DNA of 64,000 nucleotides, taken from assembly GCF_000422485.1 (NCBI RefSeq), contig NZ_AULW01000015.1, positions 233,126 to 297,125 on the forward strand, read 5' to 3'. The stretch comes from Paenibacillus pasadenensis DSM 19293 (GTDB lineage Bacteria > Bacillota > Bacilli > Paenibacillales > Paenibacillaceae). Position 1 is the stretch's first letter; each line of letters opens with the position of its first letter. Made by a program: the position numbers and the translations under genes. This document shows positions 9,034 through 17,693 of this stretch, one piece after another. Below the pieces are notes generated by a model. That model saw nothing but the letters and a program-made list of their open reading frames with translations, was not told where the DNA came from and ran no database searches.

Positions 9034-10260
9034 TTACTGTATTTTCGCGATGCGGTCCCACTGGCTGACGATATCCGTCACGCGGACGCCGAAATTCTCG
9101 TCGATGACAACGACTTCGCCTTTTGCGATCAGCTTGTTGTTGACCAGGATGTCGACCGGCTCGCCGGCGAGCTTGTCCAGCTCGATGATCGAGCCTTGGG
9201 ACAGCTCAAGGATGTCCTTGATCTGCTTTTGGGTGCGTCCGAGCTCGACCGTCACCTTGAGCGGGATGTCGAGCAGCAGGCCGAGGTTCGTCTCGTCCGG
9301 ATTGGCGAAGCCTCCAGGCTGGAAGCCGCCGAACTGGACCGGCTGCACGCTCACGTTCCGTCCGGCTGGCGTGCCGAGCGTCTGCGGTGCTGCCGCTGCG
9401 GCCGGCATCATCGGATCGGGGTACGGAGCCGAGTACGCCTGCTGCGGGACCGCCGCCTGTGGCGGCGCGGCTGGCGCAGCCTGCTGCTGCGGCTCCGCGG
9501 CCGGCGAAGGCGCTGGCGTCGGGGCCGGCGCAGGAGCCGGCGCTGCGGCTGGCGCCGCTTCCTGAGAGCTGGATCCGCCCATCAGCGAGTCGACCATCTG
9601 CTTGGCGAAATTGACCGGCAGCAGCTGCATGATCGTCGAGTCGATGAGATCGCCGATCATGAGGCGGAAGCTGATCTTGATGAACACGTCGTCCGGAGGC
9701 AGCTGCTGCATTCCCCCGCCCTGCTCCACGTCCAGGATGTCGATGCCTGGCGGCGAGATGTTCACCATGCGGTTGAAGATCGTCGACATCGAGGTCGCGG
9801 ACGAGCCCATCATCTGGTTCATCGCTTCCTGCACGGCGCTGATGTGGATGTCGTTCAGCTCCTGCTGCCCGACGATGCCTTCGCCTCCGAGCATCAGATC
9901 GGCGATGACGCCGGCGTCCTTCGTCTTGATGACGAGGGAGTTGATGCCCTCGAAGCCTTCCACATAGCTGACCGACACGGCGACATGCGGCTTAGGAAAC
10001 GCGTCGCCGAGCTCCGAGCGGCGGATCAGCGCGACTTGCGGAGTCGTAATGTCGACCTTGCGGCCGAGCAGCGTAGACAGCGCCGTAGCGGCGCTTCCGA
10101 AGGTGATGTTGCCGATCTCGCCGAGCGCGTCCTGCTCGATGCCGCTCAGGTAATCCTCGATCCGGTCGCTGCCGCTGGACGGCGCCGCTTCGGCTTCGCC
10201 GGAGCTCTGCCGGAGCAGCGCGTCGATTTCTTCCTGGGACAGGTAATCCTTACTCGTCAT
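9034..10260 (-). CDS. fliY: Flagellar switch protein / CheY-P phosphatase FliY
   Basis: FliY is part of the switch complex and dephosphorylates CheY-P. The N-terminus (YLSQEEIDALL) resembles the CheY-P binding peptide of FliM. The CheC-like domain keeps two E-x2-N-x22-P phosphatase sites: E48/N51 in LGEIGNITF, and QEAMNQMM about 100 residues later. A Pro/Ala/Gln-rich linker of about 90 residues joins it to the C-terminal SpoA (FliN) domain (LLLDIPLKVTVELGRT). ATG 10260 lies inside the end of fliM (11-base overlap); upstream GTG 10281 is a weaker option. The product is 408 aa, longer than B. subtilis FliY because of the linker. Confidence 0.96.
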   Translation of the reverse strand: MTSKDYLSQEEIDALLRQSSGEAEAAPSSGSDRIEDYLSGIEQDALGEIGNITFGSAATALSTLLGRKVDITTPQVALIRRSELGDAFPKPHVAVSVSYVEGFEGINSLVIKTKDAGVIADLMLGGEGIVGQQELNDIHISAVQEAMNQMMGSSATSMSTIFNRMVNISPPGIDILDVEQGGGMQQLPPDDVFIKISFRLMIGDLIDSTIMQLLPVNFAKQMVDSLMGGSSSQEAAPAAAPAPAPAPTPAPSPAAEPQQQAAPAAPPQAAVPQQAYSAPYPDPMMPAAAAAPQTLGTPAGRNVSVQPVQFGGFQPGGFANPDETNLGLLLDIPLKVTVELGRTQKQIKDILELSQGSIIELDKLAGEPVDILVNNKLIAKGEVVVIDENFGVRVTDIVSQWDRIAKIQ

Positions 10261-11251
10261 AATCTTCTTCCGCTCCTTCACGTACGATCTCCTCGACCTG
10301 GACCGCGAGCCGGTCGCGGACCGACCCCGGGCTGCCGATGAACTTCAGCTTCTCTCCAACTTTGATATGCAGCCCTTCGCCGGCCGTTTTGTTGAGGGAG
10401 ATCACGTCTCCGACAGCCAGGCTCATGAACTCGCTGACCGTGATCGAGGACTCGCCCAGCTCCGCGATGATCGGAAGCTTTGCTTTATGTACCCTCTGCT
10501 CCAGCATTTCGACTTCTTCCGGAGCTCTGGATTTCTTCTGCGAGACGAACCAGTGGTGCACGGACAGTCTCGGCATGATCGGCTCGATGACGACATGCGG
10601 GATGCACAGGTTGATCATGCCGGTCGTATCGCCGATTTTCGTGCTGAGCGAGATGAGAGCGATCGTCTCGTTGGGCGAGACGATCTGCATGAACTGCGGA
10701 TTCGTCTCGAGCGAGTCCAGGCGAGGCGAAATATCGATGACCGTTTTCCACGCCTCCTGGAGGCTTTCGAACGCGCGGCTGAAAATTTTCTCCATGATCA
10801 TCGTCTCGATTTCGGTGAGCGCTCCGATTTTGGACGGAGCGGTCCCGGCCCCGCCCAGCAGCCGGTCCACCATCGCGAACGCGACGTTCGGATGGACCTC
10901 GAGCACCATCCGGCCCTCGAGAGGCTCCGCTTCGAATATGTTCAGGATCGTCATTTTCGGGATCGACCGGATGAACTCGTCGTACGGCAGCTGCTCGACC
11001 TGCACGACGTTGATCTGCACGAACGTGCGTAGCTGCGCGGAGAAGTACGTCGTCAGGAAACGCGCGAAGTTTTCATGGATTCGCGTCAGGCTGCGGATGT
11101 GGTCCTTGGAAAACCGCACCGCGCGCTTGAAGTCGTACGAGCGGATCTTGCGCTGGCTCTCTTCCTTCTTGAGCTCTTCCGCATCCATCTCGCCGGATGA
11201 AAGAGCCGCCAGCAGCGCGTCAATTTCATTTTGGGACAGAACATCTACCAC
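10250..11251 (-). CDS. fliM: Flagellar motor switch protein FliM
   Basis: FliM binds CheY-P and transmits the signal through the C ring. The N-terminal LSQNEIDALLAAL is the CheY-P docking peptide. A middle domain (about 45-230) with the switch motif GGAGT and a C-terminal SpoA domain follow. Length is 333 aa, normal. The start codon is GTG with AAGGAGGTGAGAG directly upstream, one of the best ribosome sites in the operon. Neighbours fliL and fliY complete the stator-associated/switch block. Confidence 0.97.
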   Translation of the reverse strand: MVDVLSQNEIDALLAALSSGEMDAEELKKEESQRKIRSYDFKRAVRFSKDHIRSLTRIHENFARFLTTYFSAQLRTFVQINVVQVEQLPYDEFIRSIPKMTILNIFEAEPLEGRMVLEVHPNVAFAMVDRLLGGAGTAPSKIGALTEIETMIMEKIFSRAFESLQEAWKTVIDISPRLDSLETNPQFMQIVSPNETIALISLSTKIGDTTGMINLCIPHVVIEPIMPRLSVHHWFVSQKKSRAPEEVEMLEQRVHKAKLPIIAELGESSITVSEFMSLAVGDVISLNKTAGEGLHIKVGEKLKFIGSPGSVRDRLAVQVEEIVREGAEEDYDE

Positions 11252-11281
11252 TCTCTCACCTCCTTGCCTGATGCTCCGGCC

Positions 11282-11755
11282 TCAAATATCCGTGAGAAGA
11301 TAGTCGGTTATCGAAACCTTGACCAGCTTACCCTCCGGCAAAATCTTGTTTACTTCGTTGAGCAGCTTCGCTTCGAGCGCATCTTGTCCGGCGGAGCCTT
11401 GCAGGTCGGCTGCCGCCGTGTCCGCGAGGATGCGGTTGATGATCGGCTTGACCGCGATGTCCTTGATCTGGTCGAGCTCCTCTTTCGCCGCTTTTTTGTC
11501 CAGCTGGAAAGCGAAGCTGATGATGACGAGCTTGTCCTCGTCCTTCAGGTTCCGCTTGATGTCCTTCAGTTCGAGCGTGACGCCGAGCCGCTCTTCCGCG
11601 GACATCGGCTTCGCCGCCGCTGCGACGGCAGGCTTGCCCTCGCCTTCAGCCGTCTTCGGGTCGCCGAGGACCGAATTCCAGAGGAACACGGCCACGACGG
11701 CGATCAAAGATATGGCCAGCAAGGTCGTGATCAACCAGGGAAGCATTTTTTTCAT
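11282..11755 (-). CDS. fliL: Flagellar basal body-associated protein FliL
   Basis: FliL is a single-pass membrane protein around the stator units that supports torque, especially during swarming. Residues 4-28 form the membrane helix (MLPWLITTLLAISLIAVVAV); a short Ala-rich linker leads to the external domain, with ERLGVTLELKDIKRNLKDED and the terminal KVSITDYLLTDI typical of FliL. ATG 11755 follows GGAGG by 10 bases; the open frame upstream overlaps swrD and is not coding. Length 157 aa. It follows swrD by 5 bases. Confidence 0.94.
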   Translation of the reverse strand: MKKMLPWLITTLLAISLIAVVAVFLWNSVLGDPKTAEGEGKPAVAAAAKPMSAEERLGVTLELKDIKRNLKDEDKLVIISFAFQLDKKAAKEELDQIKDIAVKPIINRILADTAAADLQGSAGQDALEAKLLNEVNKILPEGKLVKVSITDYLLTDI

Positions 11756-11760
11756 CGCGG

Positions 11761-11979
11761 TTATTCCTCCGTCACTGCGCCCTTCACGGAAGCGGCCAGC
11801 AAGCCGATGGACCGTTGATACTCGACGATCCGGCCTGTCAGCACTTCGGCCGATTCCTGAATGACCATTTTTTTGCCGGTGGTCAGCGTAAGGAGCGTAT
11901 CCGGCGTTTCTTCGATCAGCTCGATCAGCAGCGCGTTGATCATGAGGCGGCTGCCGTTCAGCCTCGTTACTTGGACCAT
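11761..11979 (-). CDS. swrD: Swarming/torque protein SwrD (FlbD family)
   Basis: This 72 aa product belongs to the FlbD/SwrD family. In B. subtilis SwrD raises motor torque and is needed for swarming. It starts MVQVTRLNGSRLMINALLI and keeps the family pattern IELIEETPDTLLTLTTGKKM. ATG 11979 has AAGGGAG upstream. The position between flgE and fliL is the same as in B. subtilis. It is unrelated to the Caulobacter transcription factor also called FlbD. Confidence 0.93.
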   Translation of the reverse strand: MVQVTRLNGSRLMINALLIELIEETPDTLLTLTTGKKMVIQESAEVLTGRIVEYQRSIGLLAASVKGAVTEE

Positions 11980-12072
11980 GGGACTCCCTTCTCGACGAGC
12001 GGCCCCGCGGCATCGACTGCGGCGCCGGCGGAGAGGCCGGCGCCGCGGGAGCAAGGCCCGGAGCGTCATCGG

Positions 12073-12888
12073 TTAGCGCTTGAGATTGACCAGCTCCTGC
12101 AGAATCTCATCGGAAGTCGTAATGATGCGGGAGTTCGACTGGAAGCCGCGCTGAGCGACGATCATTTCCGTAAACTCGCTCGTCAGGTCCACGTTGGACA
12201 TCTCCAGCTGCCCGGCCACGATCGTGCCGGTGCCGGTCTCGGCGTCGCCGGGCACGCCGATCGCCAGCTCCTCGACGTTGGAGTTCACGCTGGAGCGGTA
12301 CAGGTTGGCGCCCATCTTCTCGAGTCCGTTCGGGTTCTGCACCTGCACGACGCCGATCGTCGCGATCTCGTCGCCGGTCGTGCCGTCGGCGTTGATGCCG
12401 ACGATCGTGCCGTTCTTGCCGATCGAATACGCGTTCACTCCCGCCAGGGAGATCGGCTCGCCGTCGGAGCTGAGCACGAGCCCGCCGTCCGCCGTCACGA
12501 GCTGTCCCGCCGCGTCGACGGAGAAGTTGCCCGCGCGCGTCAGATAGAAGCCGTCTTCCATGCCGGCCGGACGAACGGCGAAAAATCCGTCGCCGTCGAT
12601 GCGCAGGTCGGTCGGAACGTTCGTCGTCATCGCGCTGCCCGCCGTATGGAGCGTGTCGACCGAAGCGACCGTGACGCCGAGACCGATCTGCTGCGCGTTC
12701 TTGCCCCCGCGCACGCCGTCTTCCGCTTGGCTGGCCCCGGATACGGTCTGGCTGAGGATGTCCTGGAACATGACGCGCCCGGCTTTGAACCCGACCGTAT
12801 TGACGTTGGCGATATTGTTGCCGATGACATCAAGCTTCGTCTGGAAGCCGCGCATGCCGGATACGCCGGAGTACATGGATCTAAGCAT
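12073..12888 (-). CDS. flgE: Flagellar hook protein FlgE (FlgE/FlgG family)
   Basis: This is the hook subunit by position (after flgD) and by size, 271 aa, like the short hook protein of B. subtilis. The N-terminus MLRSMYSGVSGMRGFQTKLD with NNIANVNTVGFK is the conserved D0 helix and rod/hook signature. The central domain contains LRIDGDGFFAV and the C-terminus SNVDLTSEFTEMIVAQRGFQ forms the second half of the coiled D0. The family includes the distal rod protein FlgG, so the older Bacillus name flgG is also used. An 84-base gap separates it from swrD. Confidence 0.94.
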   Translation of the reverse strand: MLRSMYSGVSGMRGFQTKLDVIGNNIANVNTVGFKAGRVMFQDILSQTVSGASQAEDGVRGGKNAQQIGLGVTVASVDTLHTAGSAMTTNVPTDLRIDGDGFFAVRPAGMEDGFYLTRAGNFSVDAAGQLVTADGGLVLSSDGEPISLAGVNAYSIGKNGTIVGINADGTTGDEIATIGVVQVQNPNGLEKMGANLYRSSVNSNVEELAIGVPGDAETGTGTIVAGQLEMSNVDLTSEFTEMIVAQRGFQSNSRIITTSDEILQELVNLKR

Positions 12889-12963
12889 TTGAATAACCTC
12901 CTGAATAGGTGATGTTCTGGACCTCGTTGCATTCGTTCCGCATGTTCCCTTTGGACTGTCCGA

Positions 12964-13443
12964 TCAAGCGTCGGCCGTATCGGCCTCCGGAGCCGTTCCG
13001 GATTCGTCCGGCTCGGCCGCCCCGCCGTCGACCTGCTTGACGGCGTCCAGCGGAATGCTCTGGCCGGCGGAGATGACATATTGCATGCCGTCCTTCAAGA
13101 TGATCGACTCCACGATGCCGCTCTCCGTCGTCAGCCTGCCGGCCGCGTCATAGACATCCCATTGGACCGTTCGTCCGATGAGATCCGACGTCAGGCCGAG
13201 GTTCTGTCCCTGCAGGTTGAGCTGGCCGGAGATGTTGGACAGCTGCTCGACCGACGAGAACTGGGCGAGCTGGGCGATGTAGGTCGTATTGTCCGCCGGC
13301 TTGAGCGGATCCTGATATTTCAGCTGCGCGACGAGCAGCTGCAGGAAGGCGTCCTTGCCCATCGTCGAGTTGTCCATGCTCGTCGCCGAGGCGGAAGCAT
13401 TCTTTTGGCTGATATAGGGATAGATCGCGTTTACTTGAGCCAT
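12964..13443 (-). CDS. flgD: Flagellar hook cap / scaffold FlgD
   Basis: FlgD caps the growing hook and is discarded on completion. The 159 aa product has the conserved N-terminal block MGKDAFLQLLVAQLKYQDPLKP and NTTYIAQLAQFSSVEQLSN, followed by a short beta-rich part and an acidic tail (EPDESGTAPEADTADA). It is short compared with enterobacterial FlgD but similar to other Bacilli. It precedes flgE by 75 bases; I find no gene in that gap, where some relatives have a small flagellar-operon protein. Confidence 0.94.
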   Translation of the reverse strand: MAQVNAIYPYISQKNASASATSMDNSTMGKDAFLQLLVAQLKYQDPLKPADNTTYIAQLAQFSSVEQLSNISGQLNLQGQNLGLTSDLIGRTVQWDVYDAAGRLTTESGIVESIILKDGMQYVISAGQSIPLDAVKQVDGGAAEPDESGTAPEADTADA

Positions 13444-13464
13444 GCCGTCCCTCCTTCGTTCGGC

Positions 13465-14934
13465 TTAAGCCGTCTCATTGACCGAGCGCCCGAATCCGAG
13501 CTCGCGGATCGCCGTCTGCGTGGCCGCGTCGGCTTCGCGCAGCGCCGCCGCTTCCTCCGTCGCGCGCCCGCCGCCGGTGAAGCTCTGTCCCCGTCCGCCG
13601 CCGCCTTGCTGCTGGCCGAAGGAGAGGCTCGTCTGCAGCTCGCCGCTTCCGACCTCCATCCGATCGACCTGGATTCCTTGGAGCTGCAGCGACTGGCGGA
13701 GCTGGGCGAGCTGGTTCTCGATCGCCTCGCGAGCCGCCGGCGAGTCGGCGAGGAAGAGAGCGGTCAGCTGGCCGTTGTGCAGATGAAGCTTGATGTCGAC
13801 TTGGCCCAAATGCTCGGGGTTGAGCAAAATCCGCGCTTCGCTCGACTGTCCGCTTGCCGTGATATCGAGCTTTTGCAGCATGATGCCCGCCATCTCCTCG
13901 GCGAAGCGCCGCATCGCCACGACCGGCAGCGCGGCCGTCTGCGCAGCTCCCGGCTGCGGAGCCGGAGCGGCCGGTGCCGACAGCTGCGGTGCCGCCTCCG
14001 ACGAAGCGGAGCCCGGCAGCGCTCCCGGCGCCGCGTCGATTGCCGCGGCCGGTGCCGCTTCCGCCGCTCGAGCCGCGGACGGCTTCGCCTCGAGAGCCGC
14101 CCTCACTTGGGCGGACGCGGCGTTCAGCCGCTCCAAGAAGGCGGCGGGAGCCGCTTTGACGGCGATCGCCGCCTGCCCGTCCGCGGCACCGCCTGCGCGG
14201 CCTCCGGCGGTGGAGCGCTCCGTGCCGGCGAGCAGCTCGCCGAGCTTGGCGAGCTGCCGGCTCACGAGCGCGGAGGCGTCGGACGCGCCAAGCTTGAGCG
14301 GCTTGCCGTCCTGCAGCGCTTGATGCAGGACGAGCAGCGATTCCAGCACGAGCGGCTTGCCTGCCGCCGCTCCTTGCAGCGAGTCCGGCGAAGCGGCCTG
14401 ATCTGCGCCGACGGCGGCCGGTTGAGCTTGCGGAGCCGGCAGTCCGAGCAGCGCCAGCAGCGCTCCGAGCTCGGAAGCGGCTGCGTCCATCGCCTCGTCG
14501 GACAGCGCGGCGTCCGCGTCCTGCAGATCCGTCAGCAGGTCGAGCAGCTCGTCCAGCTGGCCGAGCAGCGTTCCTTCCGCCGATTCGCCGGATGCACCCG
14601 CCTTTTCGGCCTCCGCCGCTTCGGCTCCGTCTTCCTTCTCTGCGCCGGAGACCGCATCCGCCGCGCTTGCCGGCGTGCCGGGAGCGAGGCCCGCCAGCTG
14701 CGCGATCGCCGCCTGCAGCAGCGTTGCCGCTTCCCCTTGCGGAGAAGCTGCCGCCGAGCCGGCTGCGCCTGCTTGTCCCGCTGCGGAGGTCGATCCTCCA
14801 GCGGCGTTCATCGAGCCGATCAGCTGCTGGAACGCCGTTCCGGCGGACGAGCTTGCGCTGATCTTCGCTGCCGCCGTTCCTACCGGCGATGAGCCGGCAG
14901 TCGGAACTGTCGATTGCGTTATCGCCATTTCCAT
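13465..14934 (-). CDS. fliK: Flagellar hook-length control protein FliK
   Basis: FliK measures hook length and triggers FlhB to switch substrates. Most of the 489 aa is a low-complexity Ala/Gly/Ser/Leu-rich ruler. The C-terminal domain is recognisable in ARILLNPEHLGQVDIKLHLH and the AIENQLAQLRQSLQLQGI segment, followed by VDRMEV, the region that contacts FlhB. ATG 14934 has GAGGAGG 8 bases upstream. Its neighbours ylxF and flgD match B. subtilis. The very high GC content of the ruler produces long meaningless open frames on the other strand. Confidence 0.95.
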   Translation of the reverse strand: MEMAITQSTVPTAGSSPVGTAAAKISASSSAGTAFQQLIGSMNAAGGSTSAAGQAGAAGSAAASPQGEAATLLQAAIAQLAGLAPGTPASAADAVSGAEKEDGAEAAEAEKAGASGESAEGTLLGQLDELLDLLTDLQDADAALSDEAMDAAASELGALLALLGLPAPQAQPAAVGADQAASPDSLQGAAAGKPLVLESLLVLHQALQDGKPLKLGASDASALVSRQLAKLGELLAGTERSTAGGRAGGAADGQAAIAVKAAPAAFLERLNAASAQVRAALEAKPSAARAAEAAPAAAIDAAPGALPGSASSEAAPQLSAPAAPAPQPGAAQTAALPVVAMRRFAEEMAGIMLQKLDITASGQSSEARILLNPEHLGQVDIKLHLHNGQLTALFLADSPAAREAIENQLAQLRQSLQLQGIQVDRMEVGSGELQTSLSFGQQQGGGGRGQSFTGGGRATEEAAALREADAATQTAIRELGFGRSVNETA

Positions 14935-14951
14935 CCGTTATCCCTCCTCGA

Positions 14952-15845
14952 TCATTTCCCGGCCATCAGCTTGGAGACCAGCTGGGAGGTCATTTTTTTG
15001 TCTGTCTTGGACATCTCCGCCACGAGCGAGGAGCGGGTCGCGTCGCTTACCGAGCTGAGGATGCGCAGCACCTTGCTGGCGCTCATATCGGCCATCTGGA
15101 GCAGCAGCGGCGCAGCCTGGGCGGCGTTCATGCTCTCGAACGTCTTGGTGAGCTGCTCCTGGTTCAGGATGGCCGAAGCCGTCTCCGTCGAGGTCGCCTC
15201 GAGCCGCAGCCGCGATTGCAGCGCGGCGATCTGCTGATCCTTGACCGGCTCGCTGTCCTTCATGCGGGCCGCCGTCTGAGCCGCCCGCTTCGGATCCATT
15301 TTGGCCAGGATCGCTCCCTGAGCCCGGCTGTCCATCGAGCCGAGCACGAGAATCGATTCCTCCAGCGTCATGTTCTCCAGAATCGGAGCCGCCTTGCTCG
15401 CCGTCATCGAGGCGAACATGCCGGCGAGCTCGGCAATCTTGCCTTGATACTGCTCGGCGCTCAGCTTTTCCGCATCGCTCGTTTTGATCAAGCCGTCGAT
15501 CTGCTCCTGCAGCGACTTCACCTGAGCTTCCAGCCCGGATTTTTCGGAATCCGCCGCTTCGAGCTTAGCCTTGGCCGCGGACAGCTCCGCCTGCAGGCTC
15601 GCCAGCCTCTTGTCGTCCTGCTCCTTCAGCACGGCAGAGCCTTCCGGCTCGGAGGCGTCGCCGGGCAGCAACGCTCCGACGACCGGCACGCCTCTACCGG
15701 CATCGATCAGCCTTTCCCTCAGCGACGGGTTGAAGACGACGAACAGCACCATTACAAGCACTACCGTGAACAGCAGCGGCGTCACGAAAAACAGCATTCG
15801 TTCGATTCCGCTGTAGCCTTGCTTTTCCATTTCTTCTTTTGCCAC
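14952..15845 (-). CDS. ylxF: MotE/FlbB-like flagellar protein YlxF
   Basis: A single membrane helix (about residues 17-40, MLFFVTPLLFTVVLVMVLFV) is followed by a coiled coil (about 75-125) and a helical C-terminal part related to the MgtE N-domain. Proteins of this family (MotE, FlbB) chaperone or scaffold the stator; the B. subtilis role is unclear. The C-terminal part seems to contain two related repeats: FASMTASKAAPILENMTLEE and FESMNAAQAAPLLLQMADMS. At 297 aa it looks longer than B. subtilis YlxF. The likely start is GTG 15845 after a G-run; ATG 15830 is an alternative. Confidence 0.88.
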   Translation of the reverse strand: MAKEEMEKQGYSGIERMLFFVTPLLFTVVLVMVLFVVFNPSLRERLIDAGRGVPVVGALLPGDASEPEGSAVLKEQDDKRLASLQAELSAAKAKLEAADSEKSGLEAQVKSLQEQIDGLIKTSDAEKLSAEQYQGKIAELAGMFASMTASKAAPILENMTLEESILVLGSMDSRAQGAILAKMDPKRAAQTAARMKDSEPVKDQQIAALQSRLRLEATSTETASAILNQEQLTKTFESMNAAQAAPLLLQMADMSASKVLRILSSVSDATRSSLVAEMSKTDKKMTSQLVSKLMAGK

Positions 15846-15911
15846 TTGTCATCCCCCCCGGGGGCGCTGCGCTTCCCCGTCTTCCTGCGCCCGAGCGCGC
15901 CCTGGCGATTG

Positions 15912-16361
15912 TCAGGACTGAGCCATGCGGGCATGCCGCTGGACCGCGATCTCGTCCAGCTCGGCCTGCTCTCCGGCCAGCAGGGCGCTTCTGAACTTCT
16001 GCCAGGCCTTTTCCTTGGACTTCATCCAGATCTTCTCCTGAACCTTCCGCTCCGACAGGATCGAGCGGGACTGACTCACTTCCTGCTCCGCCTCCTGGAC
16101 CTTTTTTTCCTTGAGGCAGATCGTCTTGTCCAGATGCCGGATGAAATGCTGGATCTGCTGAATCTCGTCCAGCGTGCTGCCTCGCTCGCCCTGCCGGATC
16201 AGCTTCTCTTCCCAGCGCCTGCGCTCGCTTCTCAGCTCCTCCAGCGACATTTCTTCCGCCTTCAGCAGGCCGAGAGCGGCGCTGAGCCCCCATTCGGCTT
16301 GAGTCGTCTCGCTTTGCTTGAGGTTGACGATGCTTTGATAGGCATACCGGAATGACGCCAT
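15912..16361 (-). CDS. fliJ: Flagellar export chaperone FliJ
   Basis: FliJ is a coiled-coil protein that sits in the FliI ATPase ring and links ATP hydrolysis to the gate protein FlhA. The 149 aa product starts FRYAYQSIVNLKQSETTQAE, typical of FliJ, and is predicted to be almost wholly helical with heptad-like charge patterns up to the end. It follows fliI by 15 bases, the usual order fliH-fliI-fliJ. Confidence 0.93.
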   Translation of the reverse strand: MASFRYAYQSIVNLKQSETTQAEWGLSAALGLLKAEEMSLEELRSERRRWEEKLIRQGERGSTLDEIQQIQHFIRHLDKTICLKEKKVQEAEQEVSQSRSILSERKVQEKIWMKSKEKAWQKFRSALLAGEQAELDEIAVQRHARMAQS

Positions 16362-16376
16362 AGGTTCGTTCAGCTC

Positions 16377-17693
16377 CTACTTATTGAAGTGATCGGTCAG
16401 CTGCCGGACGGTTTCGTGGAACTCGTCCTTTTCGCTCGTCCGCTGCCGGGTGAAGCTCTGGATGAAGTCCATCTGCGCGACCGCCTCGTCGATATCGGCG
16501 TTGGAGCCGCTTTGATACGCCCCGATATGGATGAGGTCCTCCGAATCCCTATAAACGGCGAGCAAGCGCTTGAGCGCCGTGGCCGCCTGCCGATGGTCCT
16601 CATCCGCGATCTCGTTCATGACGCGGCTCACCGAGCTCAGCACGTCGATCGCCGGAAAATGTCCCTTATGGGCAAGGTCCCGGCTCAACACGATATGCCC
16701 GTCCAAAATGCCTCGAACCGCATCCGCGACCGGCTCGTTCATGTCGTCCCCGTCGACGAGCACCGTGTAGAAGGCGGTGATCGACCCGCTCGGTCCTGTG
16801 CCGGCTCGCTCCAGCAGCTTCGGCAGGCCGGCAAAGACGGAAGGCGTGTAGCCTCGCGTCGCCGGCGGCTCGCCGATAGCCAGGCCGACTTCCCGCTGCG
16901 CCATCGCATAGCGCGTCACGGAATCCATCATGAGCATGACGTTCAAGCCCCGGTCCCGGAAATATTCGGCGATCGTCGTTGCGATGACCGCTCCTTTGAT
17001 CCGGATGAGCGCCGGCTGATCCGACGTCGCGACGATCACGACCGAGCGGGCCAGTCCTTCCGGACCGAGATCCTTCTCGATGAACTCGAGCACCTCGCGT
17101 CCGCGCTCGCCGATGAGGGCGATGACATTCACGTCGGCGGCCGTATTGCGGGCGATCATGCCGAGCAGCGTGCTCTTGCCGACACCGGAGCCGGCGAAGA
17201 TGCCGACCCGCTGGCCTTGTCCGACGGTGAGCAGTCCGTCGATCGCCCGGATGCCGATGCCGAGCGGTTCGGTGACGCGCGGACGGAACAGAGGATTGCT
17301 CGGAGGAGCTGTCGTCGGGTAACGCACCATCCGGCTCGGGATGAAGCTGCCGTCCAGCGGCCGCCCCAAGCCGTCGAGCACCTTGCCGAGCAGCTCCGAG
17401 CCGACTTGCACGGTGAGCGGCTTGCCCGTCCCGACGACGTCGCAGCCGGGGCCGATCGCGTTCAGCTCGCCGAGCGGCATGAGCACGAGGCGGTTGTCGC
17501 GGAAGCCGACGACCTCGGCCAGCAGCGGAGGAGCGCCTTTGCCGGGATAGATCTGGCAGACGTCTCCGATGCTCGCGTCCGGTCCTTCGCTCTCGATCGT
17601 CAGCCCGATGACTTGCGTCACCTTTCCGTTTACGCGCACCGGGTCGATTCCGCCCAGATGCTCGATGTAGCGTGCAGCCGAGAGCTCTTTCAT
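16377..17693 (-). CDS. fliI: Flagellum-specific export ATPase FliI
   Basis: FliI is the hexameric export ATPase, related to F1-beta. Walker A GSGVGKST is at residues 168-175, with the family features ALIGERGREVLEF, the Walker B region VMLMMDSVTRYAMAQREVGL and GEPPATRGYTPSVFAGLPKL. Length is 438 aa, normal. The start ATG overlaps the fliH stop as ATGA, so its negative regulator FliH and the ATPase are made in a coupled way. Confidence 0.97.
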   Translation of the reverse strand: MKELSAARYIEHLGGIDPVRVNGKVTQVIGLTIESEGPDASIGDVCQIYPGKGAPPLLAEVVGFRDNRLVLMPLGELNAIGPGCDVVGTGKPLTVQVGSELLGKVLDGLGRPLDGSFIPSRMVRYPTTAPPSNPLFRPRVTEPLGIGIRAIDGLLTVGQGQRVGIFAGSGVGKSTLLGMIARNTAADVNVIALIGERGREVLEFIEKDLGPEGLARSVVIVATSDQPALIRIKGAVIATTIAEYFRDRGLNVMLMMDSVTRYAMAQREVGLAIGEPPATRGYTPSVFAGLPKLLERAGTGPSGSITAFYTVLVDGDDMNEPVADAVRGILDGHIVLSRDLAHKGHFPAIDVLSSVSRVMNEIADEDHRQAATALKRLLAVYRDSEDLIHIGAYQSGSNADIDEAVAQMDFIQSFTRQRTSEKDEFHETVRQLTDHFNK

